This document shows, one piece after another, positions 6,470 to 8,592 of a stretch of 8,592 nt of DNA (positions are counted from its first letter, which is position 1; every line of letters starts with the position of its first letter). The DNA is from Nocardioides sp. Its GTDB lineage: Bacteria > Actinomycetota > Actinomycetes > Propionibacteriales > Nocardioidaceae. The stretch spans positions 1-8,592 of the forward strand of contig JASLDK010000006.1 of assembly GCA_030145945.1 (NCBI GenBank). The letters run 5' to 3'. The translations under genes were made by a program, and so were the position numbers. The notes below the pieces were generated by a model, which was not told where the DNA came from, ran no database searches, and was given only the letters and a program-made list of their open reading frames with translations.

Positions 6470-7711
6470 ATGACGACCGACGGTTCCCAGGCCACCCCCT
6501 CCGCCGCCGCTGCTGAGCCGAGCCCGCTGGCCCCGCCCGAGCCGGTGATCCAGCTGACCGCGCCGGAGGCGCCGGCCCCGGTCGTGGAGACGCAGGCGCC
6601 CAAGATGGCGCCCCAGGTGGACGCCACGATGGTGCCGGAGCTCGACGCGAAGGTCGACAGCTTCCTGACCTCGCTCGCGGCGGCCAAGGCCGGAAGCCCG
6701 GAGTTCTCGGCGCAGGCCGAGAACGTGCGCACGATGGGTGACGCCGACATCCGCAAGGCCGCCGAGACGTCCAACCGGATGCTCGACAAGCCGGTCACCG
6801 CGCTCAAGCAGGGCGGCATCGCGCAGGGTTCCGAGGTCGGCAAGACGCTGCTCGCGCTGCGTCGAACGGTCGAGGATCTCGACCCCAGCCAGGCGACCGG
6901 TGTCAAGAAGTGGTGGGACAAGCTGCCCTTCAACGACAAGATCGAGGACTACTTCCGCAAGTACCAATCCTCGCAGAGCCAGCTCAACGGCATCCTGCAC
7001 TCGCTGCGCAGCGGCCAGGACGAGTTGACCCGCGACAATGTGGCGCTCAATCTGGAGAAGACCAACCTGTGGGCCGTGATGGGCCGGTTGAACCAATACA
7101 TCTACGTCGCCGAGAAGCTCGACGCCAAGCTGTCGGCCAAGATTGCCGAGCTCGAGCTGAGCGACCCGGAGACCGCCAAGACGCTCTCGCAGGACGTGCT
7201 GTTCTACGTGCGCCAGAAGCACCAGGACCTGCTCACGCAACTGGCCGTCTCGATCCAGGCCTATCTCGCGATCGACATCATCATCAAGAACAACATCGAG
7301 CTCATCAAGGGTGTCGACCGCGCGACCACGACGACCATCTCGGCGCTGCGCACGGCCGTCATCGTCGCCCAGGCGCTCAGCAACCAGAAGCTGGTGCTCG
7401 ACCAGATCACCGCTCTCAACTCGACGACGTCCACGATGATCCAGCGCACCTCGGAGATGCTCAAGGAGAACTCCGCCGCCATCCAGGAGCAGGCCGCGTC
7501 CTCGACGATCGGCATCGAGCAGTTGCAGGCAGCGTTCGCCAACATCTACGCCACCATGGACTCGATCGACGAGTTCAAGCTCAAGGCGCTCGACAACATG
7601 TCGACCACCATCGGGGTCCTCGAGAACGAGGTCCAGAAGTCGAAGGCCTACCTCGACCGGGTCCAGCAGCACGACGCGCGCAATGCCGCCGGCTCGCTGG
7701 ACATCGGCTGA
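6470..7711 (+). CDS. telA: TelA/KlaA-family toxic anion resistance protein
   Basis: A 413-residue cytoplasmic protein of the TelA family (PF05816), named for tellurite resistance but also linked to resistance to envelope-acting compounds; the molecular activity is not established. Residues 1 to about 50 are Ala/Pro-rich and probably disordered. The remainder is almost wholly helical and rich in coiled-coil-like stretches. Family hallmarks include KKWWDKLPF (146-154), a FRKYQSSQSQL segment near 162-172, and DNVALNLEK near 189-197. There is no signal peptide or membrane segment. It begins a plus-strand cluster: an XpaC-like gene follows after 49 bases and an unrecognised gene overlaps that one by four bases. 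In Bacillus subtilis the TelA relative yaaN is likewise adjacent to xpaC, which supports a functional pair. The actual toxic substrate, if any, cannot be read from the sequence. Confidence 0.92.
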   Translation: MTTDGSQATPSAAAAEPSPLAPPEPVIQLTAPEAPAPVVETQAPKMAPQVDATMVPELDAKVDSFLTSLAAAKAGSPEFSAQAENVRTMGDADIRKAAETSNRMLDKPVTALKQGGIAQGSEVGKTLLALRRTVEDLDPSQATGVKKWWDKLPFNDKIEDYFRKYQSSQSQLNGILHSLRSGQDELTRDNVALNLEKTNLWAVMGRLNQYIYVAEKLDAKLSAKIAELELSDPETAKTLSQDVLFYVRQKHQDLLTQLAVSIQAYLAIDIIIKNNIELIKGVDRATTTTISALRTAVIVAQALSNQKLVLDQITALNSTTSTMIQRTSEMLKENSAAIQEQAASSTIGIEQLQAAFANIYATMDSIDEFKLKALDNMSTTIGVLENEVQKSKAYLDRVQQHDARNAAGSLDIG

Positions 7712-7742
7712 GCGGACCGGGCACAGGGACAACCGAAGACAC

Positions 7743-7750
7743 AGGGGAGA
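7743..7750 (+). promoter_or_regulatory. Shine-Dalgarno for the XpaC-like gene
   Basis: AGGGGAGA at 7743-7750 precedes GTG 7761 by ten bases. It is the only strong purine-rich site nearby and supports this GTG over longer in-frame versions that would start inside telA. Confidence 0.6.
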
Positions 7751-7760
7751 AGCGACTCAG

Positions 7761-8276
7761 GTGGGGCTGAAGTCATGGTTCCGTCGCTCGCGCGGCGGCG
7801 TCGAGGAGCAGGCGTACGCCGTACCGCCGCCGCCGACGGAGAAGGACATCCTGGCGGCGCTGAACCAGGTCAACGCCATGCTCACCGACGGCAACGCGCC
7901 GCCGGTCGTGGTGTCGCGGGTCGTGCGGATCGCGCGGCTCATCCACCAGATGCTGCCGCGTCTGGCCCAGCTCGGACTGGGCAGCGAGGAGAGCTATGCG
8001 GTCGTCGCGACGGCGACCGACTATCTCCCCGAGACGGTCGAGGCCTATCTCCGGTTGCCGCGTGACTGGGCGGACACCCGCCCCATCGACGGCGCGAAGA
8101 CCGCCCTGATGATCCTGGTCGAGCAGCTCGAACTGCTCGGCGCGACCATGGACCGGATCTTCGACGCCCTCAACCGGGCCGACGCCCAGGCGCTGATCGC
8201 GCAGAGCAGGTTCCTCGACGCCAAGTTCGGCCGCGCCTCCTCGGGTGGCCCCGACCTCACCTTGGGAACGCCATGA
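7761..8276 (+). CDS. Small XpaC-like protein, partner of TelA
   Basis: A 171-residue protein from GTG 7761. Residues 1-30 are basic then Pro-rich (FRRSR, PPPP). Residues about 27-70 are helical. The second half (about 75-157) resembles by eye the C-terminal part of XpaC/PF10112 proteins: a DYLPETVEAYLRLP segment (87-100), then a helix around MILVEQLELLG, then a final helix ending RFLDAKFG (150-157). Known XpaC proteins have hydrophobic N-terminal membrane segments, and none is present here, so this would be a soluble version. It lies downstream of telA, as expected for an XpaC partner, and its stop overlaps the next start (ATGA). The gene is certainly real from its Shine-Dalgarno, coupling and codon bias. 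The family link is from memory of the pattern and is moderate; the old label 'hydrolysis of chloroindolyl phosphate' should not be taken as function. Confidence 0.8.
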   Translation: MGLKSWFRRSRGGVEEQAYAVPPPPTEKDILAALNQVNAMLTDGNAPPVVVSRVVRIARLIHQMLPRLAQLGLGSEESYAVVATATDYLPETVEAYLRLPRDWADTRPIDGAKTALMILVEQLELLGATMDRIFDALNRADAQALIAQSRFLDAKFGRASSGGPDLTLGTP

Positions 8277-8592
8277 CAGCCCATCTCACCGACGCGTTGG
8301 ACGCCCTCGTCGCTGCTGCCCGCGCTGCTGGAATCGACGAGGTCGCGGCGCGCGCCGAGGGTGAGGCCGTCGCTGCCACCGTCTCGGAGCGCTCGCGCGG
8401 CGGGTTCGTCGACTGGTGCGCCCAGACCGGTCGCGAGCGTTCGGCCGAGGAGCATCAGGTCGCCGCCAAGCGGGGCAACCGGTTCCGTGCTGGTCCGACG
8501 CCGTTGATGGCGCAACTGTTGCTGGAGAAGTCGGCGAAGTCAGCCGACTACGCCGGTGCGCTCGCCGACGTCGCCCTGGCCGGCTCGCAGCT
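8273..8592 (+). CDS. Unrecognised protein, third gene of the telA cluster, 3' partial
   Basis: ATG 8273 overlaps the preceding stop by four bases (ATGA), implying translational coupling. The frame stays open to the window end, giving 106 complete codons. The visible part is Ala-rich and probably helical, without a signal peptide or membrane segment. A central polar patch contains GGFVDWCAQTGRERS (near residues 43-57), followed by a basic stretch around AAKRGNRFRAG. I do not recognise a family. Tight coupling to the XpaC-like gene suggests a role with TelA. The protein may be much longer, and a recognisable domain could lie beyond the window. Confidence 0.75.
   Translation, partial: MTAHLTDALDALVAAARAAGIDEVAARAEGEAVAATVSERSRGGFVDWCAQTGRERSAEEHQVAAKRGNRFRAGPTPLMAQLLLEKSAKSADYAGALADVALAGSQ

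Noticed and set aside
6374..7732. Long minus-strand open frame (452 codons) opposite telA
   Set aside because: The product is Leu/Arg/Gly/Val-rich with no domain. telA on the other strand has clear family motifs and a promoter.

Overview
The window looks like chromosomal DNA from a high-GC actinobacterium, most likely Nocardioides or a relative. The grounds are strong G/C bias at third codon positions, GTG starts, 4-base start/stop overlaps, and start codons sitting a few bases after a TAnnnT -10 box. The genus is an inference. No rRNA, tRNA, CRISPR array, insertion sequence or phage gene was seen, and nearly all of the DNA is accounted for by seven genes.

Layout. (1) 1-2426, plus strand: the end of an iron-uptake operon. 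It has efeO (lipoprotein with cupredoxin and M75 domains, 5' end cut by the window) and efeB (Tat-exported DyP-type haem peroxidase), which appears to start on a CTG overlapping the efeO stop. The permease efeU is expected upstream, outside the window. (2) 2509-4104, plus: serA, the first enzyme of serine biosynthesis, in the long form with ASB and ACT domains and with its own likely promoter. (3) 4105-4202: a short gap between convergent genes, filled by two palindromes that share one arm and so cannot both fold at once. (4) 4203-5669 minus and 5731-6414 plus: a divergent pair, a MocR-type regulator (GntR helix-turn-helix fused to an aminotransferase fold) and a YczE-like membrane protein. 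A candidate operator lies between them. (5) 6470-8592, plus: a TelA-family gene, a small protein whose C-terminal half resembles XpaC, and an unrecognised gene cut by the window end.

How the parts fit. EfeO and EfeB work together at the cell envelope in iron uptake. SerA is housekeeping. The MocR/YczE pair looks like a self-contained regulator-transporter unit of unknown ligand. The TelA/XpaC-like/unknown cluster is the least understood part and the best place to look for new biology, although its first two members resemble known families. No clear evidence of a wholly new system was found. The most notable signals are the alternative palindromes after serA, the CTG start of efeB, the internal repeat in the YczE-like protein, two matching leaderless promoters, and the unknown third gene of the telA cluster.
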